61,724 nucleotides of DNA from positions 1 to 61,724 of the forward strand of contig CAZNXJ010000028.1 in assembly GCA_964577115.1 (NCBI GenBank), read 5' to 3'. Within the stretch, counting starts at the first letter, position 1, and the number at the start of each line of letters is the position of its first letter. A model generated the notes under the pieces. The model did no database searches and had not been told where the DNA came from. It saw only the letters and a list, made by a program, of their open reading frames with translations. Position numbers and translations under genes: made by a program. The DNA comes from CAZNXJ01 sp964577115. Lineage in GTDB: Bacteria > Planctomycetota > Planctomycetia > Pirellulales > Pirellulaceae. Positions 33,890-41,916 of the stretch are shown here, one piece after another.

Positions 33890-35020
33890 CTAGGCGAGGA
33901 GCTTGGCGAGCTGGTTATGGGCCGTGGCGATGTCATTTGCGTCGAGTGCGCCGCGCACTTGCTGTAGGACGGCGACCTGACGCTCCGCTATTGGAACGGC
34001 TTCGCCGCGTGCTGGAGGAGTGGGAACGAGCTGCCGCTCGATTGCCTGAAGCAGGTCATCAATGCCGGCACCGGTCAGCGCGCTGGTCGGCAACCACGCG
34101 CCGCAGGCATGACAGCAACCCGGGAGGCGGTCGATCTTGTTCAGCACATACAAGTATTTCGGTGGCGATGGGGCCGTGACGACGTCGCGAAAAGGTTGAT
34201 CGTCCAGCACGTCGTTAACAAGCAACACGAGGTCGGCCGTGCGCGCTGTCGAATGAGCTCGTGCAATGCCTGCTGCTTCGACAGCGTGCTGCGTCTCGCG
34301 CACTCCCGCCGTATCCGCTAGCTCAACCGGCCATCCACCGATTGCCGTGGCCGCTCGCAACACGTCCCGCGTCGTTCCGGGTTGGTCGTGGACGATCGCT
34401 CGATCATAGCCCAATAGCCGATTCAAGAGGCTGCTCTTGCCGACGTTCGGCGGACCACTAATGGCGATGCGCCAGGGCTGCGTGAGGTGCGAGCCGACCG
34501 GCCAGAAGCTCATTAGCCGGTCGATTCGCTCGCGAGCCACATCGAGTCGCTCGGCTTCCATGTGTTGAAGTACGGACTGGAGGGCTTCGCGCAAAGCTCC
34601 GCGGTACTGGTCCAGCAGTACGCCGGCTGCTCGTTCTGTCAGCGCGTGCGGCAGGAGTACAAGAGCCGACTGAGCCAGTTCGTCGGATGCGCGTTCAGCG
34701 AGCCACTCGGTGGCCTCGCGCCGCTGAGCGCCGGCGGCTTCGAGGTCTTCGATAATCCTCGCGACGGCCGCTTCGCCCCCATGGCAATGAACCTCCCAGC
34801 GGTCCCGATCAACGCGCGCGACCACCAGCTCCTCACCCGTCTCACTCTCACCCCATACGCCGACACGTACGCCGCCCACCGGCGTCGCGTCCAGCGTGGG
34901 ACGCGGGCGGAGTGGCTGAAAGTGCCTGGCGACGAGCGCCGTGGACCGGGCCCCTTCGATTGCGATACACGCGATGGCGCCGCGGCCGGCCGCCGTCAGA
35001 ATACTGACGTGGCAAGTCAC
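33890..35020 (-). CDS. MnmE-like GTPase lacking the C-terminal modification motif
   Basis: A 376-residue protein related to MnmE/TrmE, whose normal role is tRNA U34 modification. The start is the GTG at 35020 with AAGGAG eight bases upstream, overlapping the coaX stop (GTGA). The N-terminal part keeps AAGRGAIACIAIEG and WEVHCHGGEAAV; the GTPase domain has P-loop GPPNVGKS (189-196), PGTTRD (214-219), DTAG (236-239) and NKID (294-297). The usual GEFTxRAF segment is absent and the chain stops at AKLLA without the family's C-terminal Cys-Ile-Gly-Lys motif. It is shorter than MnmE (about 450), so it may have another function. Confidence 0.85.
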   Translation of the reverse strand: MTCHVSILTAAGRGAIACIAIEGARSTALVARHFQPLRPRPTLDATPVGGVRVGVWGESETGEELVVARVDRDRWEVHCHGGEAAVARIIEDLEAAGAQRREATEWLAERASDELAQSALVLLPHALTERAAGVLLDQYRGALREALQSVLQHMEAERLDVARERIDRLMSFWPVGSHLTQPWRIAISGPPNVGKSSLLNRLLGYDRAIVHDQPGTTRDVLRAATAIGGWPVELADTAGVRETQHAVEAAGIARAHSTARTADLVLLVNDVLDDQPFRDVVTAPSPPKYLYVLNKIDRLPGCCHACGAWLPTSALTGAGIDDLLQAIERQLVPTPPARGEAVPIAERQVAVLQQVRGALDANDIATAHNQLAKLLA

Positions 35021-35829
35021 GCCTGCGACTCCTTCAGGCAACTGCGTGCGGTTAGCGCGGTGCCGTAGAGCGCCAGATATGGAACAAAACGTCCCGGCAC
35101 CGCTTGCAGCAATGCCGAGGGAACGGCGTCGCCACCGGTCAGCAGCACGTCGGCATCGAGCCCCCAAGCGGCTCGAAGCCGCGCGACAAGTTCGCGGATC
35201 GCGCCAACGGTTCCCCAGAAGAGGCCGCTTTGCATCGCGGCCTCGGTGTGTTTGCCGAGCACGGGTGGGGACTCGCGGGGGATGGATACCAGCGGCAGGG
35301 CGTCGGTCTGCTGATGCAGCGCTCGCGCGGACATCTGAATTCCCGGCAGGATCGCTCCGCCCTGAAATGTCCCTTCCTGATCCACGACGTCGACGGTAAT
35401 TGCCGTACCTGCGTCAACGATGATGGCGGCCTGTTCCGGCGCCCGCAGTCGGTTGGCGGCCACGGCGGCCGCCAGGCGATCCCGGCCAACTCGCTCCGGC
35501 TGCTCGACGTGAATCTTCAGCGGATAGTCGCGGGCCGACAATACTCGGACGCGATCCGCTGGTCGCTGAACGGCTACCCACTTGACGAGCGTCTGCTCGC
35601 GGCCTCGGTGGACGCTGCTGATGAACCAGTCGTGCGGGGCGGCGTCGAACTGTAGCTTGCCGAGCCCATGAAGGCCGTCCAGGTGGAGTACGCGCGGAGC
35701 CGTACCGCCCTCCAGGGCCTGCATCTGGGGCAGGCCCTGTTCGTCGTCGGTCTCGCGAGCAAAGCATGCCAGATGGGCAAAGCTGTTGCCGATATCTACG
35801 GCGATAATCGACGCGCCCGCCTCACTCAT
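35017..35829 (-). CDS. coaX: type III pantothenate kinase
   Basis: Phosphorylates pantothenate, the first step of coenzyme A synthesis, independent of CoaA. The 270-residue product has IAVDIGNSFAHLACF, ERVGRDRLAAAVAANRL, VDAGTAITVDVVDQEG, FQGGAILPGIQMSARAL and LLTGGDA, the ASKHA-fold landmarks of the type III family. Its ATG overlaps the obg stop by four bases (ATGA) and its stop overlaps the next start, so obg-coaX-GTPase form one coupled operon. Confidence 0.93.
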   Translation of the reverse strand: MSEAGASIIAVDIGNSFAHLACFARETDDEQGLPQMQALEGGTAPRVLHLDGLHGLGKLQFDAAPHDWFISSVHRGREQTLVKWVAVQRPADRVRVLSARDYPLKIHVEQPERVGRDRLAAAVAANRLRAPEQAAIIVDAGTAITVDVVDQEGTFQGGAILPGIQMSARALHQQTDALPLVSIPRESPPVLGKHTEAAMQSGLFWGTVGAIRELVARLRAAWGLDADVLLTGGDAVPSALLQAVPGRFVPYLALYGTALTARSCLKESQA

Positions 35830-36824
35830 ACCCGTTCGGGTGCCTCCAGGTGGTCGACAATAGTGCGGGTCAGCTCGTTCAGACCGCGACCGGTCACCGC
35901 CGAGATGAGCAGCACGGGCCGTCCGAGCTCTTCGACCAACTGGTCCCGAACCTCTTCGGCTCCCGGCAACTCAGCTTTCGTCACCGCGACGATTTCCGGC
36001 CGCTCAGCGAGCTCGCGGCTATAGAGCTCGAGCTCGCGGCGAATGCTTTGGTAATTCTTAAGCGGATCGGTGCCGTCCACCGGCGCGGGTTCAACCAGGT
36101 GGACGAGAAGTCCCGATCGCTCGATGTGCCGCAGGAATTCGAGCCCCAGGCCCACACCGGCGTGAGCTCCTTCGATCAAGCCGGGGATGTCGGCGAGAAT
36201 AACGCTGCGGTCTTGATCGACGATGACTTGACCGAGGTTCGGGAACTTTGTGGTGAACGGGTAGTCGGCGATTTGCGGACGAGCGCGTGTGAGTCGGCTG
36301 AGCAGGGTGCTCTTACCCGCGTTCGGCTTTCCGATCAGGCCGACATCGGCAATCATCTTCAATTCCAGCAGCAGCCGCCGACGTTCGCCTTCTTCGCCCG
36401 GAGTCGCTTCGCGTGGAGCGCGATTCGTAGCCGACTTGAAGTGAGCATTGCCGTATCCCCCCTTACCGCCGCGCGCGGCGACGAGCTGATCGCCCGGTGC
36501 CACGAGGTCGCGCAGCACGAAACCCTGGTCGTGGTCGATGACCAGTGTCCCGGGAGGTACGAGGATCACTAGGTCCTGGCCTTTGCGCCCTTGCTTGTTG
36601 GCACCCTGCCCGTGCGTTCCCGAGGGAGCTTTCCAGGTTCGGCGTTGCGAGAGTGCCGCGAGGCTGTTGACGCCTTCTTCAGCGCGAATAATGACGCTGC
36701 CGCCATTACCCCCGTCGCCGCCGTCGGGACCGCCGCGCGGTACATATTTCTCGCGGCGGAAGCTGACGCAACCGTCACCTCCTCGGCCCGCTTGCACCTC
36801 GATTATGGCTCGATCGACAAACAT
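35826..36824 (-). CDS. obg: GTPase Obg (ribosome-associated)
   Basis: A conserved GTPase linked to 50S assembly. I place the start at 36824 (MFVDRAIIEVQAGRGGDGCV); a longer frame upstream (12 residues) is not conserved. The 332-residue product has the glycine-rich Obg fold at the N-terminus (REKYVPRGGPDGGDGGNGGS), P-loop GKPNAGKSTLLSRL, VILADIPGLIEGAHAG and VTKAELPGA. It has no long C-terminal OCT domain, as in many Obg proteins. L27 lies upstream but is separated by a terminator, so obg has its own promoter or reads through. Confidence 0.96.
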   Translation of the reverse strand: MFVDRAIIEVQAGRGGDGCVSFRREKYVPRGGPDGGDGGNGGSVIIRAEEGVNSLAALSQRRTWKAPSGTHGQGANKQGRKGQDLVILVPPGTLVIDHDQGFVLRDLVAPGDQLVAARGGKGGYGNAHFKSATNRAPREATPGEEGERRRLLLELKMIADVGLIGKPNAGKSTLLSRLTRARPQIADYPFTTKFPNLGQVIVDQDRSVILADIPGLIEGAHAGVGLGLEFLRHIERSGLLVHLVEPAPVDGTDPLKNYQSIRRELELYSRELAERPEIVAVTKAELPGAEEVRDQLVEELGRPVLLISAVTGRGLNELTRTIVDHLEAPERV

Positions 36825-36911
36825 CGCAGCGACGCTCTCCGTTGCGGCCGACGGCCGCACACCGCATTCAGCATTGGCGTGTCGGCTGGGTCGCTCAACG
36901 CCCGAGCGACC

Positions 36912-36945
36912 TGGAAAAAAAGAAAGGACGCCCCGCGGGGCGTCC
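36912..36945 (-). terminator. intrinsic terminator of rpmA
   Basis: The hairpin GGACGCCCC/GGGGCGTCC at 36926-36945 is followed on the minus strand by a T-rich stretch (TTTCTTTTTTTCC). It ends the rpmA transcript and separates it from obg. Confidence 0.88.
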
Positions 36946-37030
36946 TCGACAGTATCCAGTCAATCGGGCGTCATTGACTCGCCGAGCCGCCGGGCCGCGT
37001 GAGGTCCCGGCCGCCTGCCGGCACCCACGA

Positions 37031-37291
37031 CTAGTTGTGGGTCGGCTCCTGGCTGATGACGTTCACGCGACGGCCGTTGCGATCAAATTTGACGATGCCA
37101 TCCGCGAGCGCAAACAAGGTGTAGTCATTGCCCTGCCCCACATTCTGGCCGGCATGAAACCGCGTTCCGACTTGCCGGACCAGAATGTTCCCGGCCCGCA
37201 CGCGCTGACCGCCAAAACGCTTTACACCGCGGCGCTGGGCATTCGAGTCACGACCGTTGCGGCTCGAGCCCTGTCCCTTCTTATGAGCCAT
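37031..37291 (-). CDS. rpmA: 50S ribosomal protein L27
   Basis: An 86-residue protein near the peptidyl transferase centre. The start MAHKKGQGSSRNGRDSNAQRRGVKRFGGQ and VRAGNILVRQVGTRFHAGQNVGQGNDYTLFALADGIVKF (named by QGSSRNGRD, GNILVRQ and GNDYTLFALADG) are fully typical. L21, its usual neighbour, is not adjacent in this window; the upstream gene is a secreted protein of unknown function. Its own terminator lies just downstream. Confidence 0.97.
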   Translation of the reverse strand: MAHKKGQGSSRNGRDSNAQRRGVKRFGGQRVRAGNILVRQVGTRFHAGQNVGQGNDYTLFALADGIVKFDRNGRRVNVISQEPTHN

Positions 37292-37385
37292 CGCACTGAT
37301 TCTCCTGCGTATTCCCGGAGGCGAGCGTCACCGAAGTCAATGTTTCCGCTCGGTCCTGATTTAAATGGATTCGGAATCCACCTTT

Positions 37386-38363
37386 CTACCGGTAAACCCA
37401 CTGGTAATCAAGGCGTTCCGTGAGTCCATATTGTTCGAGAATCTCCGCCATCCGTGCCGGGTCCGTTTCGACTGGCAGACCGAAGCGGATCTCGCCTTCG
37501 TGCTGTAGGACCGAATCCCCCGGACGCCAGAAGTTCAGCCGCAGCGTCTTTGTTTGGTATGTGCGACCCGTGCCCGGCGGATCCCCGGGCTCGAACTCAT
37601 CCGGGTTATCCTCGAATTGATACGCATTCGTCAGACCTTGGACATAGATCGAGAAAAAGTCGATCCGAGGGTCGAGATCGGTCCAGGTCACAAACCCCCA
37701 CACACCCCCATCGTCAGCCCCGGTACTGCGAGCGATCGGGACCTTCATGATGTCCACCGTATTGTAGATCGGTTGGCCGACGCGCTCGCGCGCCTCGATC
37801 GCCTTTTGGGCCGCGGGGATCACTTGGTCCAAATACGCCTTGTTGTACTCGGCGCTCTCCAGCACAAAATGCGGGAAGAAGCGGCGAGCCTTATAGTTTA
37901 CCGTCGTCGTGTTGGGATACGTCACATCGCCCAGCTCGTCCTGGACCGGTTCCGGCCGCAGGTCGTTCCCCAAGTAACGCACGCGATACACCATGTACCA
38001 GACGAGCTTCGGCGCCATGCGGCCGCTGGGCTGCGGAACGTCGATCATCATCAAGCGCAGCGGCTTGAACGAGAATTCGAGGCACCAAACCTCATGCCGG
38101 AACGTCACGTTCTGCGACATGGAGAGCAGCGTTTCCGTCGTCGCCAGATAGTTGGGCGTCCACTCCAGGTCGGGGATGCCACGCGTGACTTCGATGAGCG
38201 GAACGGGGCCGATCGCGGTTTCGCCAGGTTGCGCGTCCGGGGGAATGACGGTGAGTACGCCCGGCGCAAGCACTCGGCCGGATGGTCGCTGAGCAAACGC
38301 TGTCGAAGTTGCCAAAAACCCAATCAGCACCAGCACGGGCCCGGCGAAAAACAACCGATGCAT
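37386..38363 (-). CDS. secreted protein of unknown function
   Basis: I place the start at 38363 (MHRLFFAGPVLVLIGFLATSTAFAQ, a signal peptide), with GGAG seven bases upstream; the frame extends 15 residues further but that part is not signal-like. The 325-residue product has VWCLEFSFKPLRLMMIDVPQ, VWYMVYRVRYLGNDLRPEP, TTVNYKARRFFPHFVLES and a C-terminal LNFWRPGDSVLQHEGEIRFG. The pattern suggests a planctomycete periplasmic protein, but I do not recognise a family. It has a good promoter candidate and probably forms its own transcript. Confidence 0.8.
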   Translation of the reverse strand: MHRLFFAGPVLVLIGFLATSTAFAQRPSGRVLAPGVLTVIPPDAQPGETAIGPVPLIEVTRGIPDLEWTPNYLATTETLLSMSQNVTFRHEVWCLEFSFKPLRLMMIDVPQPSGRMAPKLVWYMVYRVRYLGNDLRPEPVQDELGDVTYPNTTTVNYKARRFFPHFVLESAEYNKAYLDQVIPAAQKAIEARERVGQPIYNTVDIMKVPIARSTGADDGGVWGFVTWTDLDPRIDFFSIYVQGLTNAYQFEDNPDEFEPGDPPGTGRTYQTKTLRLNFWRPGDSVLQHEGEIRFGLPVETDPARMAEILEQYGLTERLDYQWVYR

Positions 38364-38451
38364 GAGGATACTCCAAGCGCCGAGCGGCGCCTCGTTGCTG
38401 CTCGTCAAAGATAAGCCGGCTGCCAGCAGCGCAGCACAAGGGCATGAAAAT

Positions 38452-38481
38452 AGTATAGATACACAAAATCGGCATTATCAA
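38452..38481 (-). promoter_or_regulatory. candidate promoter for the secreted protein gene
   Basis: On the minus strand TTGATA (38476-38481) and TATACT (38452-38457) are separated by 18 bases, with an AT-rich -10 region. A transcript from about 38445 would have an 80-base leader. Confidence 0.55.
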
Positions 38482-38715
38482 GGCGCTGCCGCGGCGCTTT
38501 GTCCGGTTCGCCTCGCCGCCGCCGCAAAATCGGTGCAACCCAAACGCCGCCAACTATTTTTGATAGCGCCAGCAGGCGCACGCTCCCCGGCGAGATGGGG
38601 TGAACCCGCGCGATGCGAGTGGCGAGCGGCGGTGCCGAGTCGGTGGGATCTTTGATGCTGACGGGGTGAATCAGGTCGGCCGGCTGCGGCGATCAGGGTG
38701 CCCTGAACGGGCAAG

Positions 38716-38755
38716 AAAAACAAAAGGCCGCCGCACCTCGAGTGCGCGGCGGCCT
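38716..38755 (-). terminator. intrinsic terminator of rplQ
   Basis: The stem AGGCCGCCGC (38725-38734) / GCGGCGGCCT (38746-38755), followed on the minus strand by TTTGTTTTTC, ends the long ribosomal block 23 bases after the rplQ stop. Confidence 0.85.
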
Positions 38756-38777
38756 AGGCTGTGATCGGATTGCGAAG

Positions 38778-39452
38778 TTACTCGTTCGAGCTACCTTCCG
38801 GCGCCGAGCTACCGGAGGAAGCGGCTTCCACCGGTTGTTCCGACGCCGCTCCGGCGGGCTGTTCGGCCGGTGTCTGAGTCGGCTCGTCGTCGGCAAACGC
38901 CGGGCGCTCGCTGCGAGCACGGACGCGGTCGTTGACGCCGACGAGTTCCAGAATCGCGCGGTCGCCGGCGTCGCCGAGCCGCGGCTTGGCGAGCTTCAGG
39001 ATACGCGTGTAGCCGCCGTTACGATCCACAAACCGCTCGGCCAGCGTATCGAACAAGATCGACGCGGCTTCCTTGTTGCCGAGCAGCTTGACGACTCGGC
39101 GGCGCGCCGCCACAACGGGAGCGCGGGCCTGGGACCAGTTGCGCCACTGCTCGCTCCGCCGCCACTCGGCCCAAGCCTCCGTGCCTCGCTCGGCCGGGGC
39201 CTCGTATTGCCGAGCCTCTTCGGCGGCTAGGTGCGCCTTGCAGGCGAGGCGAATGCAACGTTCGACCAGCGGCCGAACTTCTTTCGCCTTGGGCAGCGTG
39301 GTGACGATGCGCCCTTTGACCTTGGGCGCGTTGTCGTAGAGGTCCGCGTCCTCGCGTTCGGTTAGGAACAAGGCCGAGGCCAGGTTGCGCAGCATGGCCT
39401 TGCGGTGGGACGACGATCGGCCGAGACGGCGGCCACGTTTACGGTGACGCAT
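38778..39452 (-). CDS. rplQ: 50S ribosomal protein L17 with insertion and C-terminal extension
   Basis: L17 lines the exit-tunnel region of the large subunit. The N-terminal part MRHRKRGRRLGRSSSHRKAMLRNLA and the later ADRFVDRNGGYTRILKLAKPRLGDAGDRAILELVGV-type block (here SILFDTLAERFVDRNGGYTR) are standard. Between LPKAKEVRPLVERCI and VAARRRVVKLLGN there is an insertion of roughly 40 residues rich in Glu, Trp and Arg (QYEAPAERGTEAWAEWRRSE). A C-terminal tail of about 50 residues is Ala/Glu/Pro-rich. The product has 224 residues against about 120 in E. coli. The gene follows rpoA as usual. Confidence 0.93.
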   Translation of the reverse strand: MRHRKRGRRLGRSSSHRKAMLRNLASALFLTEREDADLYDNAPKVKGRIVTTLPKAKEVRPLVERCIRLACKAHLAAEEARQYEAPAERGTEAWAEWRRSEQWRNWSQARAPVVAARRRVVKLLGNKEAASILFDTLAERFVDRNGGYTRILKLAKPRLGDAGDRAILELVGVNDRVRARSERPAFADDEPTQTPAEQPAGAASEQPVEAASSGSSAPEGSSNE

Positions 39453-39542
39453 GGCAAGAATCCAAGCAGTTTTTAAGGTGTTTTGCAGGAGGCCGAAGTG
39501 CGGGGCAAAGCGGAGCGACCGCGATGCGCCGTGTACGCCCGG

Positions 39543-40532
39543 CTAGTGGGTCGCCGACGGAGGCAGCCGCATGCCGAGCCGCAGGCCAAGTTCCGACAGC
39601 TTCTCGCGCACTTCGTTCAGCGTCGTTTCGCCGAAGTTGCGAACTTCGAGCAACTGGTCTTCGGAACGTTGCACGAGATCGCGCACGGTATGAATGTTCT
39701 CGGACTCCAGGCAGTTGCCAGCGCGAACCGACAGCTTGAGGTCCGACAAGTTCATGTTGAGCTTCTGTTCGAGCACCGGGTCGATACCGCCCATCCCCCC
39801 GCGCGGCTGGGAGTGGACGCGGGCACCGAGCTCCTGGTACTGCACGAACGGGTTCAGGTGCTTGCGGAGGATCTTTGCGGCCTCGACGAGCGCCATTTCG
39901 GGACCCACCGAGCCGTTCGTCCAGATTTCGAGCGTCAGCTTGTCGAAGTTCGTCTTCTGGCCGACGCGCGTTTCATCGATCTGGTAACGCACGCGAATGA
40001 TCGGGCTGAACACGGCATCGACCGGGATGATCCCGATCTCGTGGTCGCCCGAGCTATGTTCGTGGGCCGGCACGTAGCCGCGACCATTCTCGACGACCAT
40101 CTCCATCATGAAGTCGACGTCCGTCGTCAGCGTCGCCAGCACGTGGTCCTTATTGATGACTTCCACGTCCTGATCGGCCTGGATGTCGGCGCCCGTCACG
40201 ACGCCCGCCCGATTCTTCTCGACGGTGATCACGCGGGTCGAATCGGAGTGGTTCTTTACCACGAGCGACTTGACGTTCAGCACGATTTCCGTGACATCTT
40301 CGAGGACGCCGGGAATCGTGGTGAATTCGTGCTGTGCGCCGCGGATTTTGATTTGTGTTACGGCGCTTCCTTCGAGGCTCGACAGCAAAATGCGCCGCAG
40401 GGCGTTGCCGATCGTCACGCCGAATCCCTGTTCGAACGGTTCGGCGGTGAAGCGGCCGTAGGTCGAGGTCAACGAGCCGCGGTCACATTCCACGATGCTC
40501 GGCAATTCCAGCCCGCGCCATCGGATATGCAT
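39543..40532 (-). CDS. rpoA: RNA polymerase alpha subunit
   Basis: The 329-residue alpha subunit dimerises to start core assembly. The N-terminal domain shows YGRFTAEPFEQGFGVTIGNALRRILLSSLEGSAVT and VTGADIQADQDVEVINKDHVLATL (landmarks GFGVTIGNALRRILLSS), and the C-terminal domain SVRAGNCLESENIHTVRDLVQRSEDQLL then GETTLNEVREKLSELGL. GGGAG six bases before the ATG supports the start. S4 is not between it and S11, as it often is elsewhere; the 222-base spacer instead holds a hairpin at 40722-40737. Confidence 0.98.
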   Translation of the reverse strand: MHIRWRGLELPSIVECDRGSLTSTYGRFTAEPFEQGFGVTIGNALRRILLSSLEGSAVTQIKIRGAQHEFTTIPGVLEDVTEIVLNVKSLVVKNHSDSTRVITVEKNRAGVVTGADIQADQDVEVINKDHVLATLTTDVDFMMEMVVENGRGYVPAHEHSSGDHEIGIIPVDAVFSPIIRVRYQIDETRVGQKTNFDKLTLEIWTNGSVGPEMALVEAAKILRKHLNPFVQYQELGARVHSQPRGGMGGIDPVLEQKLNMNLSDLKLSVRAGNCLESENIHTVRDLVQRSEDQLLEVRNFGETTLNEVREKLSELGLRLGMRLPPSATH

Positions 40533-40721
40533 GGATTACTCCCTATTGGGTCCTGTTTGCTTTTCGGTGAAGGGGCGAGCGCCGCGAGCCCGAACGCGGC
40601 CGCCCGGGGCGCTGCGGTGAGCGGCCCGAGGTGGGCAAATCTTCCTGCTTTCCTGGTGCGGCGAGGCGTTCTGCGGGCTCCGCCTCGAGCGCCCCCTTGA
40701 CGTTGCCGCGCGCGGCGCAAT

Positions 40722-40737
40722 GGAGTTCGTCAACTCC
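40722..40737. other. small hairpin in the rpsK-rpoA spacer
   Basis: GGAGTT/AACTCC with a four-base loop lies 18 bases after the rpsK stop. No T-run follows, so it is more likely an mRNA end-protection or processing structure than a terminator. Confidence 0.3.
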
Positions 40738-40754
40738 CCGCCGCCCGGCGACGC

Positions 40755-41135
40755 CTAGACGCGGCGCTTCTTGCGAGGACGGCAGCCGTTGTGCGGGATC
40801 GGCGTGGTGTCCTCAATAGTTTTCACTGTCATGCCGGCCGACTGGAGGGCCGTGATCGCGCTTTCACGGCCCGATCCGGGCCCCTTCACGCGCACTTCCA
40901 ACTCCTTGACGCCGAACTTGGCGGCCTTCTCTGCTGCCTGCTGGGCCGCACACTGGCCGGCGAACGGAGTGCTCTTACGGCTGCCTTTGAAGCCGCACGT
41001 GCCTGCACTCGCCCAGCACAGCGTATCGCCCTTGGTGTCCGAGATCGTGACGGTCGTATTGTTGAACGTCGCCTTGATATGGGCCACGGCCGACGTGACG
41101 TTACGACGCGTCTTCTTTTTCTTCGCCTTCGCCAC
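40755..41135 (-). CDS. rpsK: 30S ribosomal protein S11
   Basis: The 126-residue platform protein. Landmarks are GVAHIKATFNNTTVTI-like VAHIKATFNNTTVTISDTKGD, WASAGTCGFKGSRKSTPFAGQ, LEVRVKGPGSGRESAITALQ and the end TPIPHNGCRPRKKRRV. Translation begins at GTG with AGGAG nine bases upstream. It sits between S13 and the alpha subunit gene as expected. Confidence 0.98.
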   Translation of the reverse strand: MAKAKKKKTRRNVTSAVAHIKATFNNTTVTISDTKGDTLCWASAGTCGFKGSRKSTPFAGQCAAQQAAEKAAKFGVKELEVRVKGPGSGRESAITALQSAGMTVKTIEDTTPIPHNGCRPRKKRRV

Positions 41136-41176
41136 GAACTACTACTCCTGAAACAGCCGACTCTGTTTTGGTCTCA

Positions 41177-41193
41177 GGTCCGATTAGAGGACC
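41177..41193. other. small hairpin in the rpsM-rpsK spacer
   Basis: GGTCC/GGACC around a seven-base loop lies in the 157-base S13-S11 spacer. No T-run follows. A role in mRNA structure is possible but unproven. Confidence 0.25.
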
Positions 41194-41292
41194 CGAGGGT
41201 TGTATTCATGTTGTGTTGTTTTCGAGCCCCGTGCCAGCTCGCCGCGTGGCGAGCCGAGCGGCCGCGGTCGAGGCACTGCTCAAGCAGCTCGA

Positions 41293-41676
41293 CTAGCGCA
41301 GATCCTTGACGCCCTTCTTGCCCGCGACCGTCTTCTTGGGGCCTTTGCGCGTGCGGGCGTTCGTCCGCGTCCGCTGGCCGCGGACCGGCAAACCGAGCCG
41401 GTGGCGGATGCCGCGGTAGGACTTGATGTCCCGCAAGCGATTAATGTTCTGAGCGATCTGCCGGCGCAGGGGCCCCTCGACCGTGTAGTCGCGTTCGAGC
41501 AGCACGGAGAGCCGAGCGACCTCGTCTTCATTCAGGTCGCGTGCCCGGCGCTGCGGATCGACGCCCGCCTTCAGGCACAGTTCGCGCGCAACACTCGGGC
41601 CGACCCCATACAGGTATGTCAGCGAGATGACGGTCGGCTTCTCGTTCGGAATATCAACACCCAACAGACGCGGCAT
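41293..41676 (-). CDS. rpsM: 30S ribosomal protein S13
   Basis: The 127-residue head protein that touches 5S rRNA and P-site tRNA. It starts MPRLLGVDIPNEKPTVISLTYLYGVG and ends with RNINRLRDIKSYRGIRHRLGLPVRGQRTRTNARTRKGPKK, the typical S13 C-terminus (landmarks GIRHRLGLPVRGQRT). The stop is 157 bases before rpsK; L36 lies 32 bases upstream of its start. Confidence 0.97.
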   Translation of the reverse strand: MPRLLGVDIPNEKPTVISLTYLYGVGPSVARELCLKAGVDPQRRARDLNEDEVARLSVLLERDYTVEGPLRRQIAQNINRLRDIKSYRGIRHRLGLPVRGQRTRTNARTRKGPKKTVAGKKGVKDLR

Positions 41677-41708
41677 GGCCCGTAGCTCCCCTCGGCAACG
41701 CTGAACCC

Positions 41709-41822
41709 TTAACCCTGCCGCTGCTTGTGGCGGGGATTGGTGCAGATCACATAAATCCGGCCCTTACGCCGGACAACCTTACAATTGTCGCAGATGCGAC
41801 GTACGCTCGTTCGCACTTTCAT
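41709..41822 (-). CDS. rpmJ: 50S ribosomal protein L36
   Basis: A 37-residue zinc-ribbon protein too short to be caught in a long-ORF search, in the normal spot between map and S13. It reads MKVRTSVRRICDNCKVVRRK then GRIYVICTNPRHKQRQG; Cys11, Cys14, Cys27 and His32 are the zinc ligands of the Cys-containing form. No infA lies between map and this gene. Confidence 0.97.
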   Translation of the reverse strand: MKVRTSVRRICDNCKVVRRKGRIYVICTNPRHKQRQG

Positions 41823-41916
41823 GGGTCAATCTCCCCAACGATAGCAAAGCGACTGAGTATATCCATTTTCTTGCCAGGGCGACAAGGGCTCCCCCGACAA
41901 AACCGTCCGTGTCTGC

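Larger units (their letters stand above)
38364..38777. other. intergenic region between the secreted protein gene and rplQ
   Basis: 414 bases with the candidate promoter at 38452-38481 and the rplQ terminator at 38716-38755. A small inverted repeat TCAGGG/CCCTGA lies at 38693-38706. A frame at 38362-38655 has no protein-like content. No RNA gene is recognised. Confidence 0.45.

Noticed and set aside
38631..38647. Sequence resembling part of a Cas9 tracrRNA (GGTGCCGAGTCGGTG)
   Set aside because: It matches only a short generic hairpin-like motif. No repeat array, Cas gene or matching structure is nearby, so it is coincidence.
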